From: Cellulomonas sp. P24
GTDB taxonomy: Bacteria > Actinomycetota > Actinomycetes > Actinomycetales > Cellulomonadaceae
Assembly (NCBI RefSeq): GCF_024704385.1
Contig: NZ_JAJDFX010000002.1
Span: 3,844,001 to 3,908,000, forward strand
DNA: 64,000 nt
Direction of reading: 5' to 3'
Positions within the stretch are counted from its first letter, which is position 1, and each line of letters starts with the position of its first letter. The notes beneath the pieces are model-generated. The model ran no database searches and was not told where the DNA came from. It saw only the letters and a program-made list of their open reading frames with translations. A program made the position numbers and the translations under genes. This document shows, piece by piece, positions 34,543-43,800 of this stretch.

Positions 34543-35492
34543 GACCTCGATGGACGCGAGCAGGCCGTCGGACCGGCCGGCCCCGACCCGACGCGGTGTC
34601 CACGACCGCCTGCTGCAGATGGCGGAGGTGCACGACAACGGCTTCCGGCCGGAACGAACCCTGCGGCTGCGGGTGGAGTTCACCCGCCAGCTCCGGCGCC
34701 GCCGCACGCAGCTCGCGGCGGTCGTCCTGCTCGTGCTTCCGGTCATCATCGCTCTTGCGTTCCGCGTCAGCTCGCAGCCGGGAGCACCGGGTGGCGGCGC
34801 GCGCAGCGGGGGCGGCTCGGGGTCGGCCCTGGTCACGCTCGCCACCACGGGGGCGACCAACTTCTCGCTGTTCACGGAGTTCGCCTCGGCCGGGTTCCTG
34901 CTCGTCGTGATCGTCGCGCTCTTCTGCGGCGACACCGTCGCGAGCGAGGCGAGCTGGTCGTCCCTGCGCTACCTGCTGGCGATCCCGGTCCCGCGCTCGC
35001 GGCTCCTGCGACAGAAGCTCGTCGTCGCCCTGTCGCTCAGCGTCGCGGCGAACGTGCTGCTCCCGGCGTGGTCGTTCCTCGTGGGCGGGGTCTTCTTCGG
35101 CTGGGCGCCGGGGCGGTCCCCGCTCGGCGGCACGTTCAGCACCGGGATCGCCCTGCAGCGTCTGCTGATCGTGGTCGCCTATGCCAGCCTCCAGTCGCTC
35201 GTCGTGGCCGCGCTGGCGTTCATGCTGAGCGTGCTGACCGACGCGCCGCTCGGCGCGGTCGGCGGCGCGACCATGCTCGTGGTCGTGTCGAACATCCTCG
35301 ACTCGATCACGGCGCTCGACCCGTACCGGCAGTACCTGCCCACGCACTTCCAGTACTCGTGGCTCGATGCGCTCGGTCCCGGCATCGTGTGGGACGACAT
35401 GATGCGGGGGGACGGGTGTCGCTCTCGTCTACGCGGCGGTGTTCTTCGCCGTGGCGTGGTGGCGGTTCCAGCGCAAGGACGTCGTCAGCTGA
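34535..35492 (+). CDS. ABC transporter permease, frameshifted near the C-terminus
   Basis: Corrected length 318 residues, about six membrane helices. It reads ATG at 34535 inside the end of the ATPase fusion. The frame runs off at the G6 run 35406-35411 into unrelated sequence; with one G fewer it continues as GTGVALVYAAVFFAVAWWRF to a TGA at 35490-35492, which supplies the missing last helix and a charged tail (QRKDVVS). ABC-2/NatB-type organisation: early polar segment, helix VVLLVLPVIIALAF, large loop, then a helix cluster from residue 110. Partner of the hydrolase-ATPase fusion; substrate unknown. Confidence 0.82.
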
Positions 35493-35642
35493 CCTCGGCC
35501 ACCCGCGGTGGGCGATCCCGCCGTGCAGGTGACCGCCCACGGAGGACGATGGGGGCGTGCCTCACCTCTCGCGCCGATCCGGGCCTCGCGACGTGCGAGC
35601 CCGTGCCCGGCGCCGCCCGCCTGGCTCCGCGCGGGTCTCGCC

Positions 35643-36815
35643 ATGAGCTTCGGCCTGCTCGCACTGATCTGCCTGGCGGGGATCGCCGGACCGCTGCTGG
35701 CGGTCTCCCGCCGATGGGGGCTGCCCGTCGTCGTCGGTGAGCTGACGGCCGGCATCGTGCTCGGGCCGATGGGAGCCGGCCTCCTGGACGCCGGCGAGCC
35801 GACGTTCGCGTTCATGGCGACCATCGGGTTCGCGCTGGTCATGTTCGTCACCGGCTCGCACGTCCCGGTCGCCGACCAGCGGCTTCGCCGCGCGCTGCCC
35901 GTCGGTGCGCTCCGCGCGACGGTGGTCGGCGTCGCCTCCGTGCCGGTGGCGTTCGTGCTGGCTGCCGTCTTCGGTACCGACCACGTGGCGTTGTACGCGG
36001 TCCTCCTGGCCTCGTCGTCGGCGGCGCTGATCCTGCCGATCATCGATGCCGTGCACCTGTCGGGCGACGCGGTCCTCGAGCTGTTGCCGCAGGTCGCGAT
36101 CGCCGACACCGCGTGCATCGTCGCCGTGCCGCTCGCGATCGAGCCGGCGCACGCGGGCCGGGCCGCCGTCGGTGCCGTGGTCGTCGTGGCGAGCGCGGGC
36201 GTGCTCTTCCTGGCGCTGCGCACCGCGGAGCGGCGCGGGTGGAGAGTCCGGCTCCATCGGCTGTCCGACCGCCGCAAGTTCGCGCTCGAGCTCCGGATCA
36301 GCCTGACCGTCCTGTTCGGCCTCGCGGCCGTCGCGCAGGCCAGCCGGGTGTCGGTCATGCTGGCGGGGTTCGCGTGCGGGCTGGCGGTCGCCGGGGTCGG
36401 CGAGCCGCGGCGACTCGCCCGCCAGCTGTTCGCCGTCACGGAGGGCTTCTTCGGCCCGATGTTCTTCATCTGGCTCGGGGCCTCGCTGGACCTCCTTGCT
36501 CTGGCACGGCGACCGGCGCTGATCGGGCTCGGGCTCGCGCTCGGAGCGGGTGCCGTGGCCACGCACCTCGTGCCGCGCGCGTTCGGTCAGCCCGTCGCGA
36601 TCGGTGGGATGGCTGCGGCACAGCTCGGGGTGCCCGTCGCCGCAGCGGCACTCGGGACTCAGGCGCACCTGCTGGCCGACGGCGAACCGGCTGCGCTGCT
36701 GCTGGGAGCGCTCGTCACGGTCGGGGTGGTGGCCGTCGCCGCGGGCCGGGCCGCCCGTGCCCAGGTCGCGGAGACCGGATCGGGCCCGTCGACGGGTCTC
36801 CAGCCGTCGTCGTAG
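35643..36815 (+). CDS. CPA2-type cation/proton antiporter
   Basis: 390 residues, about 12 membrane helices, no cytoplasmic TrkA domains. Features of the Na+/H+ exchanger family: VGELTAGIVLGPMG in the second helix, ATIGFALVMFVTGSHVP, LASSSAALILPIID (unwound helix region) and QVAIADTACIVAVPLAIE, where the Asp is in the ion-binding position. Probably exchanges Na+ or K+ for protons across the membrane. Stands alone, with 150 bp to the preceding ABC permease and 224 bp to the next gene. Low homology between subfamilies prevents an ion assignment. Confidence 0.85.
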   Translation: MSFGLLALICLAGIAGPLLAVSRRWGLPVVVGELTAGIVLGPMGAGLLDAGEPTFAFMATIGFALVMFVTGSHVPVADQRLRRALPVGALRATVVGVASVPVAFVLAAVFGTDHVALYAVLLASSSAALILPIIDAVHLSGDAVLELLPQVAIADTACIVAVPLAIEPAHAGRAAVGAVVVVASAGVLFLALRTAERRGWRVRLHRLSDRRKFALELRISLTVLFGLAAVAQASRVSVMLAGFACGLAVAGVGEPRRLARQLFAVTEGFFGPMFFIWLGASLDLLALARRPALIGLGLALGAGAVATHLVPRAFGQPVAIGGMAAAQLGVPVAAAALGTQAHLLADGEPAALLLGALVTVGVVAVAAGRAARAQVAETGSGPSTGLQPSS

Positions 36816-36847
36816 GCCGTCACGGGGTCGGAGCGGCCGGAACGATC

Positions 36848-36881
36848 GTGCACCCAACATGCACATACGTGCACCCTGCAC
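36848..36881. promoter_or_regulatory. Cluster of TGCAC repeats upstream of the acetate-type transporter
   Basis: Four TGCAC elements at 36849, 36860, 36870 and 36877; two are within perfect GTGCAC palindromes whose positions (36848 and 36869) are 21 bp apart, two helical turns. The regulator is unknown. The intergenic region also holds the palindrome at 36941-36958. Confidence 0.4.
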
Positions 36882-36940
36882 CTACCGATCGAGGCGGCCG
36901 GCATCGGCGTACCCGCCGGCGAGCACATCGGCGAAGGTGA

Positions 36941-36958
36941 GGTATGGCGAGCCATACC
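36941..36958. promoter_or_regulatory. Perfect palindrome GGTATGGCGAGCCATACC
   Basis: Eight-bp arms around GA, 82 bp before the SatP-family start codon. Position and symmetry fit the operator of a dimeric regulator. No local regulator gene is adjacent on the upstream side; the downstream two-component regulator or a distant protein may bind. Confidence 0.6.
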
Positions 36959-37039
36959 GCGATTCGTCGAACACCCGCTACTGTCTCGAAGTCAACACAG
37001 TCCGCCTGCTCGTCTGAGCGGGCGTGAACGAGGGGTTCA

Positions 37040-37672
37040 ATGATGAGCAACGACGTTCAAGGCACTCGTGGTACGACGACCGTTCAGGAGCCGGCTGCAG
37101 CCGCACCGCCCGTTCCGTTCGCGGACCCGGGGGCCCTCGGGCTCGCGGCGTTCGCACTGACGACGTTCGTCCTCAGCTTCGTCAACGCCGGGCTCCTGCC
37201 GGCGACGGTGGAGCCCGTGGTGTTCGGCCTCGCGCTGTTCTACGGCGGTCTCGCCCAGTTCGCCGCCGGGATCTGGGAGTTCGCGAACCGCAACACCTTC
37301 GGCGCCACCGCGTTCTGCTCGTACGGTGCGTTCTGGATGGCCTTCTGGTTCCTCGCCCGGTTCACCGACCTCAAGGGCGCAGGCACCGACGCCGGCAAGG
37401 GTGTCGGGGTGTTCCTGCTCGCCTGGGGCATCTTCACGCTGTACATGACGATCGCCGCGCGGCGGACGAGCATGGCGGTCTTCCTCGTCTTCGTCTTCCT
37501 GACGTTGACGTTCTTCGCTCTCGCGATCGGTGACTACACGGCGACGACCGCGTTCACGCGGATCGGCGGCGTCCTCGGTATCGTGACAGCGCTCCTGGCC
37601 TGGTACGGATCGTTCGCCGTCGTGGTCAACTCGACCCACAAGCGGGTGGTCCTTCCGGTCGGCCCGCAGTAG
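37040..37672 (+). CDS. satP: GPR1/FUN34/YaaH-family acetate or succinate transporter
   Basis: 210 residues, six membrane helices after a 30-residue polar N-terminus. Family motifs: FADPGALGLAAFALTTFVLSF (NPAPLGL equivalent), FYGGLAQFAAGIWEFANRNTFGATAFCSYGAFW and the amphipathic FxAGxWE-type segment. These proteins take up acetate and succinate with protons or as anions. Two consecutive ATGs (37040, 37043) are usable after AGGGG. The upstream 224 bp hold two sets of possible operators; a hairpin follows the gene. Confidence 0.92.
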   Translation: MMSNDVQGTRGTTTVQEPAAAAPPVPFADPGALGLAAFALTTFVLSFVNAGLLPATVEPVVFGLALFYGGLAQFAAGIWEFANRNTFGATAFCSYGAFWMAFWFLARFTDLKGAGTDAGKGVGVFLLAWGIFTLYMTIAARRTSMAVFLVFVFLTLTFFALAIGDYTATTAFTRIGGVLGIVTALLAWYGSFAVVVNSTHKRVVLPVGPQ

Positions 37673-37680
37673 CAGACCCC

Positions 37681-37698
37681 GCGGGCACGCGTGCCCGC
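37681..37698. terminator. GCGGGCACGCGTGCCCGC hairpin
   Basis: An 18-bp perfect palindrome, 8 bp after the SatP-family stop and before the response regulator start. Likely terminator or attenuator between the two transcription units. Confidence 0.6.
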
Positions 37699-37723
37699 AG
37701 CAGGGATCGGAGAGGACGGCGCC

Positions 37724-38481
37724 GTGGTGGCAGCAGATGACGCGACCACGGCGCCGTCGTCGTCTGCCGGGCGTCCCTTCCGTGCCCTGGTGGTCGACGA
37801 CGAGCCGGCACTCGTCCGGGTGGTGGCGGCCTATCTCGAGCGCGACGGGTTCGAGGTCACCACTGCCACCGACGGGAGCGAGGCACTGCGGCTCGCCGCC
37901 CTCGAGAAGCCCGACGTCGTGGTCCTCGACGTGATGATGCCGGGGGTCGACGGGATCGAGGTGTGCCGACGCCTCCGGACGTTCAGCGAGGCGTACGTGC
38001 TCATGCTCACTGCGCGCGCGGAGGAGATCGACACGCTCGTGGGGCTGTCCGTCGGAGCCGACGACTACATGACCAAGCCGTTCTCCGCCCGCGTCCTCGT
38101 CGCGCGCATCCGCAGCATGCTCCGACGACCGCGGACGGTGGGAGCGGGCCCGGCAGCCCCGGCGGGCGGTCCCACCGAGCCTCCGCGGCGGTTCGGGGCG
38201 CTGGAGATCGACGTCGAGGCGCGCGAGGTCACGGTCGACGGTCGTCCGGTGGCCCTGACGCCCCTCGAGTTCGACCTGCTCGCGGTCCTGTCCTCACGTC
38301 CGGGCACCGCGTTCAGCCGCGCACGGCTGCGTGAGCAGGTCTGGGGGAGGGGTGGTTCGGCGACGACAGGGTCGTGGCGATCCACATCGGCCACGTGCGG
38401 CGCAAGCTGGGGGACGATGCTGCCGAGCCCCGGTACATCCGGACCGTGCGGGGCGTCGGCTACCGGATGGGGAGCGGATGA
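37724..38481 (+). CDS. OmpR/PhoB-family response regulator, frameshifted
   Basis: Corrected length 252 residues. Receiver domain with Asp69 (VVLDVMMPGVDG), acidic pair VVDDE and Lys in DDYMTKPFSARVL; winged-helix domain begins at LTPLEFDLLAVLSS. The frame is lost at the G5 run 38343-38347; one extra G restores VWGEGWFGDD and then VAIHIGHVRRKLG and RTVRGVGYRMGSG before a TGA at 38479-38481 that overlaps the kinase start. GTG 37724 is chosen because GGAGAGG lies 8 nt upstream; an earlier GTG at 37691 is possible. Pairs with the following kinase. Confidence 0.85.
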
Positions 38482-39623
38482 GGCGACGTCGAGGATCGAC
38501 CGCGGCACCACTGGGTTTCGCCTGGCGACTGGGGGCCTCTCTCGGTCTGGTCGTGCTCGCCGGCGGTGTCACGCTCCTGGGCGTCGCGCTCGCCATCGCA
38601 CCCCAGCTCTTCCAGCTGCACCTGCGCATGGCCGAGGGACCGCGCATCGAGCCGACCGTCCAGAACCATGTCGACGAGGCGTTCGCGAGCGCGATCCTCA
38701 CGGCGCTCGGGATCGCCGTCCCGGTCGCCCTGCTCACGTCCTGGTTCGTCACCTGGATCGTGGCCAGGCGGCTCGGCCGGTCGGTCGCGACGGTCGCGAA
38801 CGCCGCGGACCGCATCGCGCGCGGCCAGCTCGACGCTCGGATCACCACGCCGGCGATCGGACCGGAGTTCACCCAGCTGACCGAGTCGTTCAACGCGATG
38901 GCGGCCCGCCTCGCCGAGACGGAGTCGATGCGCCGCCAGCTGATCGGCGACCTCGCGCACGAGCTCCGCACGCCGCTCGCCGCCCTCGACGCCACGGTGA
39001 CCGCGGTGGCGGACGGTGTCCTCCCCGTGGACGGCACGACGCTCGAGACCCTGACGGGGCAGACCCGCCGCCTGCAGCACCTCGTGGCGGACATGTCGGC
39101 CGTCTCTCGGGCGGAGGAACGCCAGCTCGACCTGCACCCGCGCGCCGTCGAGCTCGTGGCGGTCGCGGACGAGGCCGTGGCCTCGAACGCGGCACGGTTC
39201 GTCGCGGCGGGGATCCAGCTCGACCTCGAGGTCGACGGGACGTCGCCGGTGGTCGAGGTCGACACCCAGCGACTGGGCGAGGCGGTGGCGAACCTCCTCG
39301 ACAACGCCTTGCGCCACACGGCCGAGGGTGGCCGGGTGACGGTGGTCGTGAGGACAGAACCCGACGTCGGGGTGCTCGAGGTGGTCGACAGCGGCGAGGG
39401 ATTCGACCCGGGTGACTCGGGCCGGATCTTCGAGCGGTTCTACCGCGGCGACCTGTCACGGACCCGGAGCAGTGCAGGGACCGGGGTGGGGCTGACGATC
39501 GCCCGTGCGATCGTGCAGGCCCACGGAGGGACGCTCACCGCGGTCAGCGAGGGCCTCGGGACCGGAGCGACGTTCCGACTGGTCCTGCCGACGCGGGCGG
39601 CGCGCAGCTCGGACGGCGTCTGA
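38478..39623 (+). CDS. Sensor histidine kinase, partner of the preceding regulator
   Basis: 381 residues. Two membrane helices (about 15-38 and 75-97) around a very short extracytoplasmic loop (about 35 residues), so it may sense within or at the membrane. HAMP (RLGRSVATVANAADRIARG), phospho-His161 in DLAHELRTPLA, N-box EAVANLLDNALRH, G1 DSGEGFDPGD, F box RIFERFYRGD, G2 GTGVGLTIARAIV. The ATG overlaps the regulator stop (ATGA). The downstream SHOCT and cupredoxin genes probably belong to the same locus. Confidence 0.93.
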   Translation: MRRRRGSTAAPLGFAWRLGASLGLVVLAGGVTLLGVALAIAPQLFQLHLRMAEGPRIEPTVQNHVDEAFASAILTALGIAVPVALLTSWFVTWIVARRLGRSVATVANAADRIARGQLDARITTPAIGPEFTQLTESFNAMAARLAETESMRRQLIGDLAHELRTPLAALDATVTAVADGVLPVDGTTLETLTGQTRRLQHLVADMSAVSRAEERQLDLHPRAVELVAVADEAVASNAARFVAAGIQLDLEVDGTSPVVEVDTQRLGEAVANLLDNALRHTAEGGRVTVVVRTEPDVGVLEVVDSGEGFDPGDSGRIFERFYRGDLSRTRSSAGTGVGLTIARAIVQAHGGTLTAVSEGLGTGATFRLVLPTRAARSSDGV

Positions 39624-39785
39624 GCCTCCGACCCGACAGCTCGACCGTCCCGCTCGCCGGTGCCGGTCGATCCGGTCGACCCGGACGATCTTCGTCGAAT
39701 CTTTGCTGTTCCGCGTCGGTACCGATGCACGCCCGCGACAGGCTGAGGAGGACAGCAGGGGACAGGACGAGCGAAGGGGATGGAC

Positions 39786-40082
39786 ATGATGGGCTGGTAC
39801 GGCGGAGGTATGGCGGGCGGCACCTGGGTCTTCATGGGGCTGTTCTGGGTCGTCCTGATCGCGGTGATCATCTGGCTGGTCGTCCGGCTTCTCCCCTCGG
39901 GGAACCACGGGAGCTCGGCGTCGCACCCGACGCCCCCCGCTCCCTCGGCACCCCTCCCGATGCCGCGAGCGGACTCGCCTCTCGAGATCCTCGACCGGCG
40001 GCTGGCACTCGGGGAGATCGACCTCGAGACCTACCAGGCCCACCGCGCGGCGATCATCGCCTCGCGCGGAGGGGTGCAGTGA
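39786..40082 (+). CDS. Small membrane protein with SHOCT domain
   Basis: 98 residues. One membrane helix (GTWVFMGLFWVVLIAVIIWLVVRLL) after a short Gly/Met/Tyr-rich lead (MMGWYGGGMAGG), a Pro/Ser linker, and the SHOCT motif SPLEILDRRLALGEIDLETYQAHRAAI at the C-terminus. An ATG two codons upstream is possible, but GAAGGGG sits properly spaced for 39786. Start and stop couple it to the cupredoxin gene (GTGA overlap). SHOCT domains are oligomerisation elements; the Met-rich N-terminus could bind copper. Confidence 0.88.
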   Translation: MMGWYGGGMAGGTWVFMGLFWVVLIAVIIWLVVRLLPSGNHGSSASHPTPPAPSAPLPMPRADSPLEILDRRLALGEIDLETYQAHRAAIIASRGGVQ

Positions 40083-40666
40083 GCGGACCCGCGCCGCGCG
40101 GCAGGCTCGTCGGCGCCCTGGTGCTGGCCGTGGCGCTGCTGGTGGGGTCCGTGGCCTGGGTCGTGGCGGCCAACGGGTTCCCGGACGCGCACGCCGCTGA
40201 CCGGGGCCCGTGGTCGCAGGCGAGGTCGGACGGGAACGACGTGCCCAGTCTGCCGGGCACCGTCGTGCACGCGACGCTCGCGGACATGGGCGGATCGATG
40301 ATGGGTGGTCGACGCGGTGCGGCGACCGGCGTGATGTGGCTGCGCCTCGACAGGAGCACGGTCCCGGCCGGCACGGTGTCCTTCGTGGCGACGAACCTCG
40401 GGACGGTGGATCACGAGCTGGTGGTGCTTCCGCTGGCGCCGGGTCAGCAGGTGGGAACCCGTACGGTCGGCGCCGACGGCACCGTCGACGAGACGGGGAG
40501 CCTCGGTGAGGCGTCCCTGTCGGACGGTGCGGGTGCCGGTGAGGGCATCGAGCCAGGTGCGTCCGGCTGGGTCACGCTGACCCTTCGGCCGGGCCGGTAC
40601 GAGGTCGTCTGCAACATCGCCGGGCACTACGCCGCAGGGATGTCCACCGAGCTCACGGTGGTGTGA
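40079..40666 (+). CDS. Membrane-anchored cupredoxin (blue-copper protein)
   Basis: 195 residues. N-terminal signal-anchor helix (10-31, LVGALVLAVALLVGSVAWVVA) and a C-terminal cupredoxin domain with complete type-1 copper ligands: His112 (TVDHELVV), Cys178, His183 and Met188 (VVCNIAGHYAAGMS, spacing C-x4-H-x4-M). GTG start overlaps the SHOCT stop. The sequence resembles sulfocyanin/plastocyanin-like proteins acting outside the membrane in electron transfer or copper binding. With the SHOCT protein and the two-component pair it suggests a copper or redox-stress locus. Confidence 0.9.
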   Translation: MSGPAPRGRLVGALVLAVALLVGSVAWVVAANGFPDAHAADRGPWSQARSDGNDVPSLPGTVVHATLADMGGSMMGGRRGAATGVMWLRLDRSTVPAGTVSFVATNLGTVDHELVVLPLAPGQQVGTRTVGADGTVDETGSLGEASLSDGAGAGEGIEPGASGWVTLTLRPGRYEVVCNIAGHYAAGMSTELTVV

Positions 40667-40848
40667 GGGAGACAGGGCGGGGCCAGGTCACACCCGGACG
40701 GGGCCGTCCGGCGGGCAACACGGGAGGGCGTCCGCGGGTCAGGACGGACTAGCCTGACGAGGCCGATGCCACGACGGACGGCATGTCGTCGCCGTGCGCC
40801 CGCCGCCGTGGGCGAGATGCGCCGGCACGCACTCGAAGGAGCCCGCCC

Positions 40849-43800
40849 GTGTCAGTGGACGACCGCCCCGACCTGTCTCCGGGCGACCTGACGTCACGCG
40901 AGGACCTCGCGCTCGCCCTGACGGTACGGCGCGAACGTCAGGGCATGACGGTGCGGGACATCGCCCGCGCAGCGGGACTGCCGGTGGCGACCGTCGGGGG
41001 CTACCTCACCGGCCGTCACCTCCCGCCGTTGGCGACGGTGGACCAGTTCACCCGGGTGCTGACCTCGCTCGGGGTGGCCGCGGACGAGCTCCCCGGGTGG
41101 GTCGCGGCGGTCAACCGCCTGCGTCGCGCACCTGGCCGACGGTCGGCGGCAACGCCTGCGCCGTACCGCGGACTGGCGGCCTACCAGCAGGAGGACGCGG
41201 CGATCTTCTTCGGGCGTGAGCTGCTGACGGAGAGCCTCGTGGCACGGGTGGTCGATGTCCCGTCGACCCCGCTCGTGGTGATCGGCTCCTCGGGATCGGG
41301 GAAGTCGTCGGTGCTCCGTGCCGGTCTGGCCGCACGGCTCGGCGCCCGCGGATCTCGTGTGGTGGTCCTGACCCCGGGCGCGCACCCGCTGGAGGTGCTC
41401 GATCAGGCACTTGCCCCGGGCGACGTCGAGGGCGGCGCGGTGGTCATCGTGGACCAGTTCGAGGAGGCGTTCGCCGCGGACGGCGCCCCGACGGAGGTGC
41501 TGGCGTTCGCCGACAGGCTCGATGAGCTGCACCGGAGCGGTGTCGTCGTCGTCATCGGGCTGCGGGCGGACTTCTTCGACCGGGCCCTCGAGGTCGAGGT
41601 GCTGGCGCACTGGCTCGGGGAGAACCAGCTGCTGGTCGGACCGCTGACCCCCGAGGCGCTGCGGCGCGTCGTGACGGAGCCGGCCCGGGCGGTGGGGATC
41701 GAGGTCGAGGATGCGCTGCTCGAGGTCCTGCTCGCGGATGCGACGGCGGGCTCGCCCTCGCCGACCGGGACCGGTCTCGACCCGGGCGTGCTTCCGCTCC
41801 TGTCGCACGCGCTGTACGTGACGTGGCTGACGTCGTCGGGCCGGCGCCTGACCCTTGCGCACTACCGGGAGGCAGGTGGGCTGGCCGGGGCGATCGCGAT
41901 GACGGCGGAGGAGGTCTACGAGTCGCTCACCGAGGAGCAGCGCGATGCGGCGCGGCAGACGCTCCTGCGACTGGTGAGGGTGCGTGACGGTGCCCCGGAC
42001 ACGCGCCGTCCTGCCGATCGCGAGGAGTTCACGGCACAGGCGTCGCGCGACGTCGTGTCGGCGTGCGTCGATGCGCGGCTGCTGACCCTGGACCGTGGCC
42101 ACGTGCAGCTCGCGCACGAGGCCGTGATCAATGCCTGGCCGCGCTTCCGGGCGTGGCTCGCGGCCGATCGAGACGGGCTCCGTGCGCACGGCAGGCTCAC
42201 CGAGGCGGTGGAGCACTGGTCGGCGGCCGGGCGGGACCCGGATCTGCTCTACCGCGGGTCGGCCCTGGAGGTCGTGCTCGCCTGGGTCGACGACGTCGCC
42301 GACGATCGTGTGCTCACGCCCGCGGAGCGTGAGTTCCTCGATCGGAGCCAGGCCGCCGAGGCCGAGCGCTCACGGTCCCGTCGGCGCTCGACGCGTCGGT
42401 TGCGGGCCCTGGCGGCGGGCCTCGCGGTCCTGGCTGCGAGTACCGGGGGACTTGCGACGGTCACCGTGGTGCAGAGCCGTGCGGTGGCCCGCGCGCGTGA
42501 CCTGGCGGTCTCGCGACAGCTCGCGGTGACGTCGACGTCGCTCGCCGGCACCGACACGGCACTGGCCGGGCAGATCGCCGTCTCGGCGTACCGGACCGCT
42601 GACACCGTGGAGGCCCGGACAGCCCTCCTCAGCGCCTCGGGCCGGGCAGGGGTCGCACGGCTCGCCGAGACGCGCAGCGTCGTGAACTCGCTCGACGTGA
42701 GCCCCGACGGGAACGTCGTCGCGCTCGCCACGGACGCGTCGTCGCTTGTCCTGTGGTCGTCCGGGTCCGTGGCGGGACCGATCACCTCGGTGACGGTGCC
42801 CGACAAGGCGCTCTACGCGGTGAGGTTCAGCCCGGTCGGTCACCTGATGGCGGCGGGCGGCGACGGCGGGCGCCTCGAGGTGTGGTCCATCGCTGATCCC
42901 GCGCACCCCGTCGCCGTCGCGGCGGGCGGCGCCGACGTCGGGGGAACGATCTACGACGTGGCGTTCAGCGCGGACGGCACGACGCTCGCGCTCGCCGACT
43001 CCGACGGGACCGCCCGCACGTGGCGGGTCGGTCCGGACGGGAACCTCACGGTGGGCGCGTCGCTGCCTGCACTCGAGGGCACGGCGCAGGCCGTGGCGCT
43101 CTCGACCGACGGGCGGGTCCTCGCCGAGGCCGGCTCGAAGGGCACCGTGTCGATGTGGGACGTGGCCGACCCGTCGCATCCTCGTCCGCTCGGGCCGTCG
43201 TTCACCGCGGCGGACGGTCCCGTCACCTCGGTCGCCATGAGCCCCGACGGGCATCGGCTCGCCGTCGGTGCGAGGGACGATCGGGTCCACCTGTGGCTGA
43301 TCGGCGATCCCTCGCACCCGGTCGACGAGCGGACGCTCACGGGACCGACCTCCTGGGTCAACCACGTGCGGTTCAGCGCGGACGGGACGCTCCTCGCGGC
43401 CGCGAGCTCGGACAAGCGTGTGTGGGTCTGGAACGCCGCCACCGGGGTCGCGGTCCGGTCGTTGACGACGCCGACGACCGTGATCGGGGTCGGGTGGGCA
43501 CCGGACGGTGCGCATCTGTACTCCGCCGGGGCGGCCGGGGTGCTGCGTGAGTGGACCTTCCCGGGCCCGGTGCTCGCCGGGTTCGCGTCGATCCCCGGCC
43601 AAGGTGTGTTCGGTGCGCACGTCCTGGCGACGGCGACGACGGACGGGGTGCGCCTGTGGGACGACACCCACCCCGACGACCCGGTCCTGCTGAGCCTGAC
43701 CCCTCCGCCCGGCACGGCGCGGCTGGACGGGGCGGTGGCGATCTCCGATGCGCTCCACCGGGTCGTGGCCGGCGACACCAGTGGCGCGGTGCACGTCTGG

